From contig WBMV01003298.1 in assembly GCA_013396655.1 (NCBI GenBank), forward strand, positions 3,034,312 through 3,098,311: a stretch of 64,000 nucleotides of DNA. Reading direction: 5' to 3'. The position numbers and the translations under genes were made by a program. Position 1 is the first letter of the stretch. Each line of letters opens with the position of its first letter. Below the pieces are notes generated by a model. It was not told the origin of the DNA. It saw nothing but the letters and a program-made list of their open reading frames with translations, and made no database searches. Shown in pieces: positions 44,301 to 59,400 of this stretch. This DNA is from Campylorhamphus procurvoides (taxonomy: Eukaryota; Chordata; Aves; Passeriformes; Dendrocolaptidae).

Positions 44301-47300
44301 AATACTGTGCATCTGTGAAAGACATGGGAGATAGAAGACAATAGATAGAGGAAATAGTACGTGGGGATTCCCCATGGTATTTTAGTTGAAATTATTCCAG
44401 TTAAGGAAAAAAAAAAAGAAACTCCACCAAAGTTAAAAACCATGACAGAAGGTTTGGGTGAATAATACTTTACCTCATTCCTCTGCTATGTTTCACTTCT
44501 GCGTATCCAGTGTTGGTCTTGTGACCATGGCTGTTCTCTGGATACTAACAAAAATCCCCGCTCAGCACAGGCAGGCACCACTCATGAAGAGGCATTTGAG
44601 GGCTAAGACGGCCTCGGTGGAGGGACCTGAGCCTGCTGTGAGCATGGACATAACCCCAGCTGCCAGAGGACTGCCCTGGTCTGGGGCTTGCAAAGGCCAG
44701 TTCTGAGACTGCCACCAATGCTCAGAGAGCGTGATGTCGCTTCCACAGTCAAGGTTTTCCTCTCACGCACTTGGAGCTTTCTTTTGTCTCTCATTTTCTC
44801 TTTGACACTCATATTCTGATGCCACTTGAGCAGTGCCCACCTCGCCAATGGTTGCCCAGAAGCAGGTCTCCCTGGCTGTGCTTGCTGCACAGAGCCCTGG
44901 GTGGTTACACATCTGAGAAAGATGCTTTGGAAAAGAGAGGATGAGGAAGCAGCAATATCTGGGTTAGTCTAGCCACCACCTGCATCTGCTCTGCTTGTAT
45001 TTTCCCAGCAACGTCCTTGTGAGTTTTTTAGGGAAGAGTGTGAGGGGAAATGGCCAGGAAGGCACACAGGGGGTACAAAAGCACTTGGGATGAGGTGTAA
45101 AGGCTCGTCTCCCTTCAAAATGGAATAGATGAAAAAGTATGATGCCAAGGGCTGATGGAGAGGGTAAAATGAACCCGAGTGAGTAGCATAATGGAAAGTC
45201 TGGAATAGGCCATGAAGGACTCTCAGACTGTTCATTAATAGCCTACTTGGGATGCAGAGGTGGGAAAGCAGGGGACGGACAAGGTACCTTCCTTTTCTTG
45301 ACACAGGCCCTACTCTGTGCTATTGGGATGTGTGTCACAAAGTCCCCAGGACCAAGGATGGGTCCTTTTCTTGGAGACTAGGGAGAAGAGGGACAACTCT
45401 GCAAATTCTTCTCTGTCCTTGGTGCCTCTGGGCTTGTCACTGGTGCCACCAGTGTGTGCAACACTTCCTGCTTTGTGCAATTGCAGATGCTGAATGCACC
45501 GTCTTGTGCCTTTTTCATGATGAAGGAGCTGTTCCACATGCAGTTTTTTGCTAGTATTGAGGACTTTGCCATATTGCTGCTGCCACACAGACCTCCCCTT
45601 CAGGTCCCCATAGGCATCCCTGGTGGCAAACAGTGAAGCTCTGCTGATTCCCTGTGCTTGCCCTTGAGACAGACCTTCTGGCAGTGCTGGGCTGTGCCAG
45701 CCATTCCCAGGCACTGCCCTGACACTGGACTGCACCAGAGAGCAATGCCATGGTCCTGGCTCTCCTGCTGTCAGTCCTGGCCCTCGGGAAGAGTATCAGC
45801 ATGGGGCTGGTGCTGCTGTCATCCTCCCGGGTTAGCAGGTAGATCAGTAACCCTTGCACCACACAGGGCTGTGCAGTGAAGGTATGATGGGGTTTTTTCT
45901 TGATCTAAATCAGAGTCTAACCAGTGAGAAAAGTGTTTGCTCTGCTCGGGTAGAGAGAGCATCCACTGCTGTGATCCAGGACTGTCTGCAGCCTCTGGGT
46001 GAGTCAGAACGGGGATGAAATGTCCCATCACCTAAATCTGGTGGCTCTGCAGAACTGTTTGTAACTGAGCTGCTCCATCTCGTGGCTACAGGAGAAATGA
46101 GAAGCACGGCTTCAGCCCTGCCGTGTCTCTGTCTCTAGCTGTGGTTGGTTACCAGGAGGAACAGCTTATCCTGTAGCTCAGGCATTTTATCCCAACCTGC
46201 CCCCAACAGTTGAGCACTGGGCTCCTTGTCCTCACTGGCTCTCTGTTCCACTATCCTCACTGTGGGCAGCCCAGCAGTGATGAGCAAGGGAGAGCCCAGA
46301 GCTCTGATGGTTAAGGGCAAAGAGGACCGAAGAACAAGAATAGCTGAAATGGAGCTTTTCTGTAGAGGAGGGACCACAAGTACCACGCGTGGGTCACTGG
46401 TGGGGCTGAGGGGCCAGGGCCAGGAAGCTGCTGTGCCAATACAGTGCTCTGACCCCAGCCCTAATCACTCCTGTTTAGTGTCCTCTGGAATAACCCTACA
46501 GGCGGAGGGGGGAACCAGCAAACCCTGGCTGTGCACCAGGGCCAAGAACGTCCCAGGAGAGAAGGTCCTTTCAGTGCTGGAGGAGCTAAATCTGCTGCTT
46601 GGGAGAGCAGGGGAGCTGGTCTCGCTCTTTGAGCCCGGACACGTTTTGTGTTGAAGTGACCCAGTATTTGTTGAGAGGCATGTCTCAGTTTCCACAGCGA
46701 AATCAGCTGGGGATGTTCTTGAGGCCAGGTCAGCAGGGTAGACATTTTCCATCTCAGTGCCCTGAGACTGGTGAAATTTAACACTGGTGGAGATCTGTCT
46801 CCTGAGCTGCAGCTTTTGCACTTTCAGCAGTTCTCCAGCTCTGCAGAGCAGCCGTTCAAGCGGGGCTGGTGCACCCCAGCCGAGGGCCCTACACACCACA
46901 TCACAGCCTATGCCTCTCCTCTGCCTAATGAGTGAGTCATTTAGACACTTCTAAGGTGTTTTTTTCCTGCTCGAACCATTAGCTACACTGGTCTTCAATA
47001 TATCATTACCTTTGAAAGACCTGAGACAGCAATTTTGCAAATTATCTCCTGACAGATCATGCAGACCTCCAAACCTTAAGACTGCCCTGTCCTGACCAGA
47101 TGGGCACTTGAAAGGTGGGGAAAAAGATCAGATACCGAAGATGATCAAGATCTCATTTTATTTTTCACAATTCTGAATGGCACATACAATTTCAGGAAAG
47201 TAACTGCATAACTGGACCTCCTTTTCAAAAGGCACCTGTGTACATTATGAGCCAACTGGGCTGCTGACGTGGCCAAGGAACTGCATCCTTCTGGGGGTGA

Positions 47301-50300
47301 GCACAAGAGTCTCACTCAGATCCCACACGTCTCATGGTTCCATTTCTTCTTAATGGGAAAAATCAGTTTTCCTTGCCTTGTTTCTGGGGCCTGTGTAAGG
47401 GCACAGTGTCTGTGAGAACCTGTTAGCCGTATTTGCAGCAGCCCTCATGGCAGGGAGGGATGGTCATTGAATATCACTTTGAGAAAATAATGAACTGAAA
47501 AAGAATATAAGAGTCATTTTAGGCAACGAAAAAAAAGTGTGTCTAACGTGGTACCCTGTCTTTGACTAAATCCAGCAGTGGATGTTTAGAGGAGGAGTGT
47601 AAGAAACTGTGTTAAGAGAAAAATTCATGTTGCCAGCTGAATTGTGGTTTCCGCTGTTCCTATGGTAGCAGAAGTTGAAAGACAGCAAATCCGAGTTTAG
47701 ATAACTGGCATGAAGAGTTTAATTAGTTAGAAATGCAATGACAGCAGTGAGAATTTGGCAAAGCTGCTTTTTCCTGGGTTTATATTGATAAGATATTCCT
47801 CAAAGGAATTATCCTTACAAAATGATGTGTTTTCAAAAGGAAGGGAAACTTTTAAAAATTATTTTTTAGTAAAATTCATTCTGCTTTCTGTGTGTTCTGC
47901 TCTGATGCTTCATTATGTACACTGTGTGCACCACTGCTGTGCCATGATCTATTATGATGTATTAGGATGTTACCAGGCCAGCAGCAGTGCACGTGTTTAT
48001 GATACCATGAATTACCAGTAAGGTTTCACTTTACTACGGTCAGAGGTGGAGTGCACAGAGGACTTGGCTGCTAATGAAAATCTCTCTCCTCTTGTTGTAT
48101 GCATATTTGGATGTGTCAGTTTGGTGTTTTGATAACATTACAACCTGTTTATCAAATATCTGCGCTGAGCACTGTGCTGAAGAGGTGTGGTGTTTGCTGT
48201 GCCTGAACACATCACTTTTAGGGTGGTTTAGGTGTCTGCACAGGCCATCACAAGGCACCATGATGGGCTTGCCTGCTTGGCATTGTCATGGTTGGGGTTT
48301 TCTGTCCTCTTCTAAGTGTACCTGTGCTGCTGTTGCCCTGGTGGCATAGGTAGGGTCTGTAATTTTTTCCATTTTACATGTGGGGGATCAAAGCAGAGAT
48401 ATAACAAAGGTTATACAAGATACCTGCAGTGGAGTGCAGTTTCCCAGCTCCAGGTGTCCAATGCCAACACAACACTTTTAGCCATTTCTTTCCTGGGATC
48501 CAGCTCCCTGTCAGCAGCCCAGGAGGGACAGTCATGACTGGAGTTCATGCCCTTTTAGGAGTCCCAAATTCTTCCGAAATAACTTGGCTGTCTACCCTTT
48601 CATATTCAGAATTAACTGTTCTTGAGTGGTAGGTGTTGAAATTGTGTTGAAACTACGTAGTAATATGAAAAGAAGTAATCAAGAATATGATTACATATAT
48701 TTCCTGTCATTTTCTGTGTGTACATGACCACTTAATCTATTTGAGTCTTTCTGTTTAATTTCAATGGCATTTTAGTAAGGGTGAGGCTGTGAGAACCAGG
48801 GCAGGGAAAGGTTCATACCACTCTGATGGAGCCTTTTGTCTCTGTTAGGCTATAGTTTGTGTGCATCATTAGATATGTAGTCCCCATAGGAAGGGTCCAC
48901 ATGACACCACAGCCTGTGTGTCAACCAAAAGAAGGGAGAGCTGCTGCTCCTGCCCTCTCCTTCATGCCATGCCACCCCCACCTGCTCTTTCCCCTGCCCA
49001 TCTCTTGCTTTTCTCTGTGGGCTGGTGTGCGGGGACTGAGCCTGCACCGTTCGGTGCCCTTTTTAAATCCCCCTTCAGTGAAAGGTTTAAAGGGCTTTTA
49101 GGTGAAGAACATTTGCTGTGAGTTAAAAAATGTCTGTTTTCCTGCCTGAAAATGGAGCTCGCTTGCTGCTCGCTTGGTACCGCAATATGCGTGCACTTCA
49201 GGCTTCTCACACTTATTAGTTTTTAGTGAAATTAAATTCATACAAATAAATAGATGACACCGATGAAGATGTTATAAGCATTTATCAGGCCACATCCTTT
49301 TCCTGTTGTTTTCCTGGTAAGCAGTTCTAAAGCAAAGTATTTAAACATTTTAACATAAAATTTCTCTGGTCTTGAGCACTTTGTAAATAACCACAACCAC
49401 TGAAGCAAAGTGAAGCAGGGCTATAACTTTGATGCTGATGTAGCAGTCAGGCTTGTGATCTGAATTAGATGAAGAGGGGGAGAAAGTGTTAGAATATTTT
49501 TTTCTTTAACTCCAGGATTTTTACTTTTTTAAATATTTCAACCATAATTCAGTTTTTGCAGAGATGGTGCTTGGTTCACGTTTTGCAGTGTTGACACCTG
49601 GTTCTTTTGAGTAAGTTGTTCCAGGATTCAGAACATTGTTTCTTCCATTCTTTCTGATCTCATAAACTTGGGAAAAGTCAGATCAAATGTGAGGTTGAGA
49701 TGAGTCCAAGCCTCTAGAACTGCAGTTTAATAGCATATGCATAGCCTGCTGCATTTCAGCCAGATCTCTGCCTGAAACTATAACTGGTGGTTTCAAATTT
49801 GTTCCTCTAGAGCAGTAAAAAAGCATAACTATTTGTTGTGCTTGCATTCTTCTTCTTTTGACCTGACCTGGTTTATTAAAATAAGAAAAATTGACCATTT
49901 CTGTGCAGAAGAACACTTCCTTCTGATTCTGGATTGAGAAGATTTACGTTTGGAGGGAAACCCACAATGTTAATTTAGTTGCAATTCTCCCCCAAACAAA
50001 TGGATGCACTATATAATTATGGCTTACCACACTTCTGCTCAATAGCACCTTCCACACCAGTGTCCAGGTAGAGGCAGCTGCTGCTCAGCAGGACAGATAT
50101 TTTCAGCCTGGTCTGAGCAACATGTAAGCAACGGGGTAAGAAAAAAAGAAAAAAGAGGTACGTGATGCTGCTGTAAAACCATTCATATTCAGTAACTTGG
50201 CACTGGTTACACCAACACATTTATTTGTGCACAGCCTGGAACCACAAAGTGAATGTGAGTGCTGGGTTTTGGCTGGCATTCAGCTGAGCTGCATCCAGGC

Positions 50301-51919
50301 AGGTCACAGGCACAGAGGAAGCCCAGCTTGCAGGGGGTCCCAGTTGCTGCCCAGCAGAAGGGCAGGAAAAGCGGGCAGACCACACTGCTGGCTCTGTGGG
50401 AGCCTAAATAGCATCGCCCTGCGCCTTCCTCCTGGTGGGCTGTGCTGGAATACGGCTGATTTCAGAAAACTCTCTGTGGTGATGGGCTGAGTTTCAAGGT
50501 GTTTTCATTATTTAAAGGTGTTTTGTTTCACATAGGTCCATCTCCTATGCCAAGGTACAAGAGACACCCAGGCTCCATCACGCTGCTGAAACCAAACCTG
50601 GGCTAGTGAATGAGAAGGGTCTGGGTGCTGTGCAGTGAATCTCTCAGCAAGAAAGAAACCCAGACAGAGTTTTTACGTTCATGTTTTTTTTTCATTTTGC
50701 ATTTCAGTCATTTCATTACCCCCCAGCTCTTCACTTTTAACCTTGCACCATGTGCTCTGCCTCAAGGCGTACATGAGATCTTCAGGTCTCCGAGCTCACT
50801 GACACAAGAAGAAAGGGAAACAACATGTGGGCAACATGACATGAGAAAAAAGGTGACTCAATCCCGCAGCTTTCAATGTACAGGAAAAAGCGGCCTTTTC
50901 TCACTGCTGAGGGAAATCCGGGGCAGATTCTTAGAACATATATAGGCTAAAATTTGGACTTGCTGAGAGACTGAGAATGCTCTGGATCACTACCAGTGAT
51001 GTGTCAGTAGCTTGTCTGCCTGTGGTGATGAGTAACAGACAGTGGTTTATTTATATTGTTTTCCAGCATATATATTCTTTTGACTTACTGACCTTAGCAA
51101 AGGGATTGGTTTGAAGCTGTGTGCCAGGTCTTGTCAATGCAGTGAGCATGTGGTATCTACTCTGTCCCTTGGGGACCAGCTTTCAACATGTCCCAATGTC
51201 AGTGCTGCCCTCCGGGCTGTGCTTGTGTTAAAGAAGTAGAAAAGCACATCACAGAAAAAGAGTTGAAATCTTTATCAACTTGAAAAAATGTCAGTGCCTT
51301 TTGATTCATAAGAGCTTGCTGGTACAGAGGTTTCTGGCCACAGGGGTGAGTCACAGATGCCATCACTTGTATGTGATGCACTAACAGGAATGTTTAAAAG
51401 GACCAGGGCTCAACTGTGAGTGTCCCTGTCATGGCCCAAGGGGCTCTGCAACCTCTTTCTCACCTACAAATCTCTTCCTCAAATGGGACTTGACAGTGGG
51501 TGCCTGAGACGAGCTGTAACTCAAGATCAGGCTGCTGTGGATGAGCAACACGAGGCAGAGGAGGGAGACACCTGCACCGTGCCCAGACTGCTGGGCACAG
51601 CCCCAGCCCTGGCTGTATCCCTGCAGCCCTGCCCGGGCTCTCTGGCTGTGCCTGGCTCCCCACGCTGCTCCCCAGGCACAGGCACAGCAGGATGCACCCT
51701 GTGGGAAGGGTATGGCCTCTGGTGCTCCCGGGTGCAGCCCCACTGCTCCTGACAGCCTGCCCAAAAGGAAGGAGTCTGCTCATTTAATGACAGTGCCCAA
51801 AATCTGGCAGTGACTTCGTGTCCAGCAAGTTAAAAAGGCTGAGTGAGACCTCTGATACTGGTAGGTGATGTCTGTACGTCTTTGGGCTAGATGTTTAGTT
51901 CCTGAGTCCTAGTTACAGT

Positions 51920-51996
51920 AAAAAAAAAAAAAAAAAAAGAAAGCCCAACCCTGCAGACACTCACCCTTTAAAAAACCCAAAAAAAAACAAAAAACG
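51920..51996 (+). repeat. Poly-A and A-rich tract
   Basis: Nineteen A at 51920-51938, then a mixed spacer and further A runs (aaaaaacccaaaaaaaaac) to about 51996. No retroposed gene body was recognised upstream, so it is called as simple sequence only. Confidence 0.8.
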
Positions 51997-53354
51997 TTAG
52001 AAATTACAATAGTGTGAAATTGTTTTAGAGCTAAGATGACTCCTGATAATGTATCTCTGATCTTTAGGCATTTACAGATCTTGCTGAAGGTCATGTGTGC
52101 ACTCTTCACCTTCCAGTCAAACGAATGAAGAGAACAGCTGACTGCTCCTTTTATAGTGACGGCTGAAAAAGCAGGGACCTGAAGACTGGACTGATGATGG
52201 TGAGTCCCTGGTGTGCATGTAACTCTGACATTGGTAGAGGTTGGTGGTGGAATCAGCCACGCTGAGCTCTAATTAATTTTTAAAGACATTTGGTTTTGGC
52301 ATTGAAAGAGTTTCCATCAGTGGGTAGACTGGGTGCAAACAGGATGAAAGATTTATCTGGTGATACCTCTTGATATGTTCAAGGGTCAAACTGTAGGAAG
52401 AGTGCAGCAGAAAGTAAGAGACCTCAGCTTAAAAGCAGGTGACAGAAAAAGCAAACCGTGGCTTGCATGGCCAAGCATGTTTCAAGGGCAGAAGGCTGGA
52501 GGCAAGATGGGACACTGTGTAATGTATGTTCTTTGTTAAAACTTATATGTTAAATCTTGTCAGCTTTCCACTGGGGAGAATTTTCACTGGTTGGTTTGCT
52601 GGAGTCAGGCTGAAGGTGGTGGTGGCAAACTCTGTCCTAAAAATCACCCTGAACACCTTATTTACATAATAGACCTGGCACTTGGTGCAGTTGGGAGATA
52701 CCAGAAATATTTTTATTTGAAGGTAGGGCATTTTTGCTTCTCCTTTACTCCTGGCTCAGTACGGAGCCAACGGAGAGGCAATTCCCACTGAGCTGGACTG
52801 AAATCTGTGAGTGATGACACTCGAGGCACCAGGCTGTGCTCTGAATGAATAATGGTGGAAGGGAGAGTTTGGGTTCCATCATGAGCGTGGAAAGGCAGCA
52901 TGTGCTTGTTCTCACACTGTCAGCATCTTTGCTGCCAAGGCTCAGGTTGTACCATCCACTTTTGCCCCTTCCTATGTTTGTGTGTTGCCAGCAAACACCA
53001 ATGAAATGGACTTTTACCAACTTTAGCTGGTACACGATTTGTTTGACGGGGATATATAAATAAGAGATGATCTGGCTGAATACCCTGAGATGAATTTCCG
53101 GCACTGGAAGTCAAAAGAGGAGAAAGAACAGAAGGTTTTACGATGTTAAATTAGGCAAATGTGGTTTAGAGTCATTTAGACAAGTTCGTGACTCAAAACA
53201 AATCATGCTGTCTACTTTCAAGAGAAAGATTTAATTCTCAGGATATCTTTGTGTTTTTACTTCTGGAGCCTAAAGAGAAACAGCTTTTGAAGATGATAGT
53301 TTTTGTAACAATTTTACTGTCTTTATTAAGCTTACAGCTTGTTGTTGCATTAAA

Positions 53355-53402
53355 ACCAAACAAAAACAATAACAACAACAAAACCAGACAACAACAGCAA
53401 AA
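53355..53402 (+). repeat. CAA-rich simple repeat
   Basis: An imperfect (CAA)n/(AAC)n stretch. In one frame it reads as Asn and Gln runs, but the surrounding frame has no similarity to a protein and is not taken as coding. Confidence 0.8.
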
Positions 53403-56400
53403 AGCCTAAAAGAAAATTCACACCACGGTTCAGATTTTGGTATTTTTAACCAGCCAAGTGATGTCCTATGGTTTCAAGGCAGTCTTGTCACAGGGCCCTG
53501 CTTTGCAGTGTGATCTCAGTGCCTTAGAAGGAGAGAGCTGGAAATGTGCAGAGTTCTCTGATTTTACTGAAACTGTGATGTGCTGGCCACACTTAAGAAT
53601 ATGCAGTGCAGTGGAAGAAGAAGGAAGACATCTATCTGCAAGAATTCAGTGCTGCTATTTTAATGCCTTTACAGTGTTTCAGCATTGTCTCAACTGCAGT
53701 AGGAACTGAGGTCAAGTCTTGCTTTCACTGGCTTGGAATTGCTTGCCTTCAGGTAAGACTTGGTGTAGGAACAGAGAAAAGGCACTGTCTGTAAAAGGTT
53801 CAAAGTGGAGGTTTTAGGATCTTTTGAAAGAAGTGGCATATTCCACATGTTTTGGTATGAGTCTAAGAAACACTGAGGGAAATTCCCCAGCCAATGTAAA
53901 CTTGAGTGAAGGGCAGATGAACCATGGTAACTTAGTAAATAAACAGATCAAAGGTATCAGAAAAACACCACAGGCCTCATTTTCCCCCAGTAACACCAGG
54001 CAATTAATAGATTTCAGATACTAATGGCTACTTGAACTCTTATTAACCTCCAAGCACAGTCGTGTGTGGCCTCCTTTCCAGAGCTCAGATAGCTGCTGGT
54101 ATTAGTATTGGCTGCATCTTTTTCAGGAATGAGTCGATTGGGGTGGCAGAGATGCTTAATAAGCATCTGTATAGTTCCATCTGCAGGATAGAGATCTGCA
54201 GGCACAGAGATAGGTGATCTAAGAGCCCAGATGTCCGAGCACCCTGCTGGCCTTGGAAAGGGCAGACTGGTTCTTCTTGAGGGCAAGCCAGAAGTTAAAA
54301 TATTGAACTGCTCACTGGAGATGCTAAAAGCTCTTCAGTGATTGTTGAGAGAGATCCTCACTAGTTTCTTCATTTGATGCTGCAGGAAAAGCCTTTGCTC
54401 GAGATGGGAGCAGTTGCATCACTTGAATGACAGTGTGACATCTTTACAGGGTGGTAAAATGCAGCTCAGAAATGGAGCTGCTGCTCAGAAACTGAAAAGG
54501 GACACTGAGCACTGGCACTGCTGTGGAAGCCAAAATGAAACCTTGGTTTTATTTCAGCACATTGCACGAAATAAAAAATATATACATTTTTTAATATATA
54601 GCTCATATGACCTGACAACCTACAGCCTTTCTGCTCTGTCTGTTAGCTTTAACAAGAATGTCTCACGGGTTTATTTAAAGTTGCATTTTTAAAAAGGAAA
54701 ACCAGCGGTATTGGGGTGCGATCTCGATGTGGTGATCATTTGCATCCATGCTGTTTCCATGCTGTTTGCAGTTTCCAGAACTGCAACAGCACTTCACCCA
54801 TGCACTGAACTGGTAAATTCAGTCTTGGCTGGAATTAAGATTAACGTGGAACAACATGGTTTTCCAGGTCTCAGGAACAGGAAAAGGGAATCAGTAGACA
54901 AGGGCCATAAAACTGAACAACTGAAAGTAGTTTTCCCCTGATTCTTTTAATGTGGAAATCTGTCTGCCCTTGAAGCTGTTGTGCTTCAGTAAGTGGAGGG
55001 AAAAAACCCAACTGATTTTTCAAACCTCCCATAAAGGCAATGGCTGAGCAGCAGCCAGCCCATGGAGCAAGCTGTGATGGGGCTGCCATGGTGTAGCATC
55101 CATCACTAAGACAGGCTCTCTCATGCCTGTGGGATGTTCCTTGCCCCATAGGAAACTGGTCACTGCAGGTAGGTCCAGAACTGGGACCTGAAACCGTGGC
55201 TAATGGAAGACTGGCAGAAGTGTCCAGCTGGGTTGGGGAGAAGATAAATAGCAGGATGTGTTTGCTCGAAACACCCGCAGGTCTGTGGCACTTGGGTACT
55301 GAGCTCAGTCCTGGGAGGATAAGTCCTCACCTTGGAGCAGTGGGTGCTGGAGAAAGCAGTGCCATCCCTGTGACCTATTGGTGATTAAAGAAAAAGTAAG
55401 CTAAAACCCCACAGTGCCAGCATGAACTTGGCTCTGGTGTTCCTGCTGACATGCTGTATGCTGCAGTGAGTGCTGCCAGCATTGCTTTGATTGTGTAGGT
55501 ATTTTAAAGTGAAATAAATGAAAGCAACATTTTTGACAGGGCCAAAGGCAATAAATTGTGCTGCTCCAGGGACAGAGAATCACCTTGCAGGACCTGAGCT
55601 ATGCCAGCTGCTTGGCTACTACTGCCCATCTGGTTCACCTTTTGGCTTCCCCTGTTTCCAGCAGTAGATGGAGAACAGTCTGTGCAGCGGCGGATCGGAT
55701 CGTATCTCTTGCTTTCAGTCATTCTGACTTCCTCAGATGAAAAGCACTCTATAAGTACGACCATTCTTAGTCTGTTCAGGTGTGCTTCAGTGCTAGCACT
55801 TGCTTTGGTCTGTGGATTGGCCTGACATTAGAAAGATAAACAGAAGATTGCTTGTGTGAACTTGACATACCTCTGCCGAAGGGGTGAAGTTCCTCTCTCT
55901 GGAGTTTTCCAGCTAACACTAAGGTAACAGAATTTTAAATGCTCGTCACGTAGTGCTATTTTGTGGCAATCATTTCCTGGGAGTGGTATTCCAATACAAA
56001 TAGATTTCTAGCCACCAGAAAATCATTTAATAATGTGTTTATAAGGAGCACAGGATCCTTCACCTAATATTCTTCATAGGCTACCTAACTTTAAAAAAAA
56101 TAGGTGCATTTTGGTTTTGATCTCTTCTCTCTCCCAGACATCTTTACAGGTTTAGCTGTTTACAGAAGCAGTCGCTGTGGCTGAAGGAAGCCCCAGCAGA
56201 TGCAGACTCATCTCGGTGTCTGTCCCCGTGGCAGTGCTCACCTCTGGTGGGTAGCAAGATGGACACCCCATGGTGTGCCCCGCATCCTGCCCTGCCCTGC
56301 CATGTCCTGTTAGAGGAGCAGGGTCTGTCTCCTGTGTGAGGGCTGGGTGGGTGCCACGATGTGAAATGCAGTGACAAAGGGCCCAAGTTTTAAGAGTGCT

Positions 56401-59400
56401 GGGCAGGCACACACACAGTAGCCTGGGGACACCTCTGGGGAGATACCCAAAATCATGCCTTGGGCAGGAAGAGGGGTTGAAGGGTTTTTCTGTGCCTGGT
56501 GGGTTTCATTCCAGGAGCAGGTTTGCACTTAGGACTGGAGCCATTTTGGGCAGATCCTTCCCATGGCAGCAGGCTCAGCTCACCATCTGCATAGCCACTT
56601 TGCACCACATGCTGTGGCATCCTCTGTTCATCTTCCTCTGGGCCTTCCTCCCCCCATACACACACGGGCAGCTCAAGAGGAAGAGAAGAAGTTGCTACCC
56701 CGTTTGGTAACAGCCTTTGCACTCTTCCCTCCATGCTCCATGTTTTGGCAGTGCTATGAGGGCACCCAGAACAGCGTGTGTGTAGTTTCTCTCTGTGTTT
56801 GTCCACATGTTTAGCAAGCACGCTAATTTGAAATCTAACCAAGATGGCTTTCCCATCTCTACTGTTGTGTAAATAATAGACAGGTAGGTTTCTTCTCACT
56901 TTGCTCGGGGTGAGCATATTTCTGCCCCTATTTGTAATGACAGTTCCTTGGGAACTTGGGAAGTCTTTGGGAAACCTTTTGGTGTGCAGCAGCCAAGATC
57001 TCCCTGTCCCCTGACTCCATAAAGGGGCTGTCCAAGCTCCTGCCATTTGCCCCTGTGGTGCTGAGCAGGTCCCTGCAGTCTCTCAAGGCAGATGACAGTC
57101 ACCTTAGGAGGTCTGTACGCAGGGCTGGCTCTCTGTTTTCTCCTGTTAGACTCACCAGTTCCTCAAATAACACTCTCTGTACAGCTCCTCTCCCTGTGTT
57201 TGGGTGGAAGGATGGAGAGGGTGCCCAAGACTTGTAGGAAGAAATTAGTCTAAAGTGGAAAATGTTCTGAATGTGAGGAGGAAAAAACCTGCAAAACCAT
57301 TTCGATGAGAGGGAAGGATCTGTAGCTTTGAGTAGCCTTGGTTTGTCTCTCGTTCACACAGGTTTTGAACAGGTTAAGTTGTGGTGTTGGAGAATAAGCC
57401 TTGAGTGAAGCATCACTTAGAGCAGCACGCAATGCTGTGAGGTTTAGGAGGATATCTCTCTGCAGATCAGTTTCAGTATTTTAGCCCCATTCAGCTTCTT
57501 TTTGTGATCTGGAGGCTGCCTTAGGCAGCGAGAGGGCTGCTTTTCTCGGTGTGTAGATTTCTGAACACTTGAAATTACTTGATACGACAAACTGCTACAG
57601 TGCCTTTTATCAGGCTTTCCTTGTGGTTGATCATTCTCATATGGAAAATTGCCTGCTTTATGTTTTTTAACTAATGTATTTAATCATAATGAAATGGTGT
57701 TGGACTGACTCTATATGCCCTGTTCCCATCTGTGCTCTCTGTGGCCCCTTGCGAGAAATTCTGTGCTCAGGCAGGATTGGGAAAAGGATGATACAAACCA
57801 CCAGGCAAAGGGACAGGAAAGGAGTTTGGGGAACAAATCCTGTGAGGGTTTGTCGGTTTGTTAGTTTGTTTGTTTTAAATTGGAGTTTGGTGATTTTCCC
57901 TTTTGTTCAAATTACTTTTTGCTCTTCGGTCTTTCTGTTGCTGCGTGAGTCTGCAAAATACAGCTTAGGGAAACACACTGGCTACTGAACAAGTGCTGCT
58001 GGTAGGATGTTGTAGGAATAACCTGCCATTGATAAAAATGATCTCAAGAAAAGTCAGCCCTCTTCTAGGTTGTGAAAATCTATGGGGTTTGGCCCAGTTG
58101 GAGGAGTTTAACTGCATAAAAAATAAGATATCTTTTTGTGGATATTCTCGCCTGTGTGTCCTGAAACAGCCTTGTGCAGAAAAAATTAAAGCTTAAATAC
58201 AGCTGCTCTTTAAGGTCTCTGGTTAACTGTGCAACTGTGGCTTTGTTCAACACACAGAGGAGAGCAGAACTGAAAATGTTATTTTTAAAGGCATCATTCT
58301 CAGCATTTTTTGATAGTGCTTGATTTTTGTTTTCTACTTTTATTTTTTTTTTTCAGTAAGACAGTGCTTCTTTGATTTTATAGTGTAATTGAGATCCTGG
58401 AAGGAAACCTGGGCATGTGAGGCATTCATGTTCAGGTTCTTATAATTTTCCTCTGTATTAAGAGTAACATCAAGAGAGAAGAAACCTCATCTGTTGTGCT
58501 GAACCTGTGTACTGACTCATGAAAAATGTTATTGTTTTAAATTGTCAAATGTTTTTCAGTTTTATTTGTCAACAAAATTGTGTACCTTGCCAAGCTGCAT
58601 GAGGATTTTCATCACTTTTGCCCAGGTATAAAAATACAACTAATTGGAGATGCTCCAGAGTTAACAGTAAATTTCATAGAGAAGCCTGTATGTAAAATTC
58701 TGATTTAGAAAGAACTATATTGTTAGCTGCAGGTCAAATACAGGATTCAAGTGTCTTAGTTAAATGTATGTTCATCCTGAGAAGCGGTGAATGGAAAGTG
58801 ACACCTTCTTGCTCAAAAGTCCTGCTTTCTTTTAGTGGTTAAAAAATGGGCTACTGTAACAGCCTGTAAAGCAAACCCACCTGGGCTTCCTCTTTGCTAC
58901 AAAAATTTCAAGGATGCTTCGAGAGGCTGCTCTCCTTTGCATATATAACAGGCAAAACTTAGACAAATGAAATTATGCATGAAATCCCTTTGGGCCAACA
59001 AAGAAGTGGCACTGGTGGCAATAAATGGGAAGAAAGTAGTCCAGTTTAACCTCCAGATTCAGTGCTCTGAGTTCACTGCTGTGTGTGACAGGAGCAGACT
59101 GAGCCTATAGACCAGTGGTTTGTGCTGGGTCCCCCCACTCCACTCAGCTCATTATTGCAGCTGATTTTCATCCCTCCAATGAGGGATGTTCACCCTGTTC
59201 CCTCCGATGAGAAAATTACATGGACTTTTCTCTTAAGTGGAAGTCTCTCCCTGCCTGAGTTTGCTGTGACTCTACCACTGACTAAGCACTGACAGGAGCA
59301 AATTTGGTCTCCCTAGTCCTGGCAAATGAAGCTTCTCCCCAGCCCCTGCATACAGGAGTCCCCACACACTTACTCTCTGCTTAATATTTGTTCTTATACC

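Noticed and set aside
53188..53409. Small protein with a hydrophobic stretch and Asn/Gln runs
   Set aside because: The Asn/Gln runs come from a CAA simple repeat. No family resemblance or gene context.
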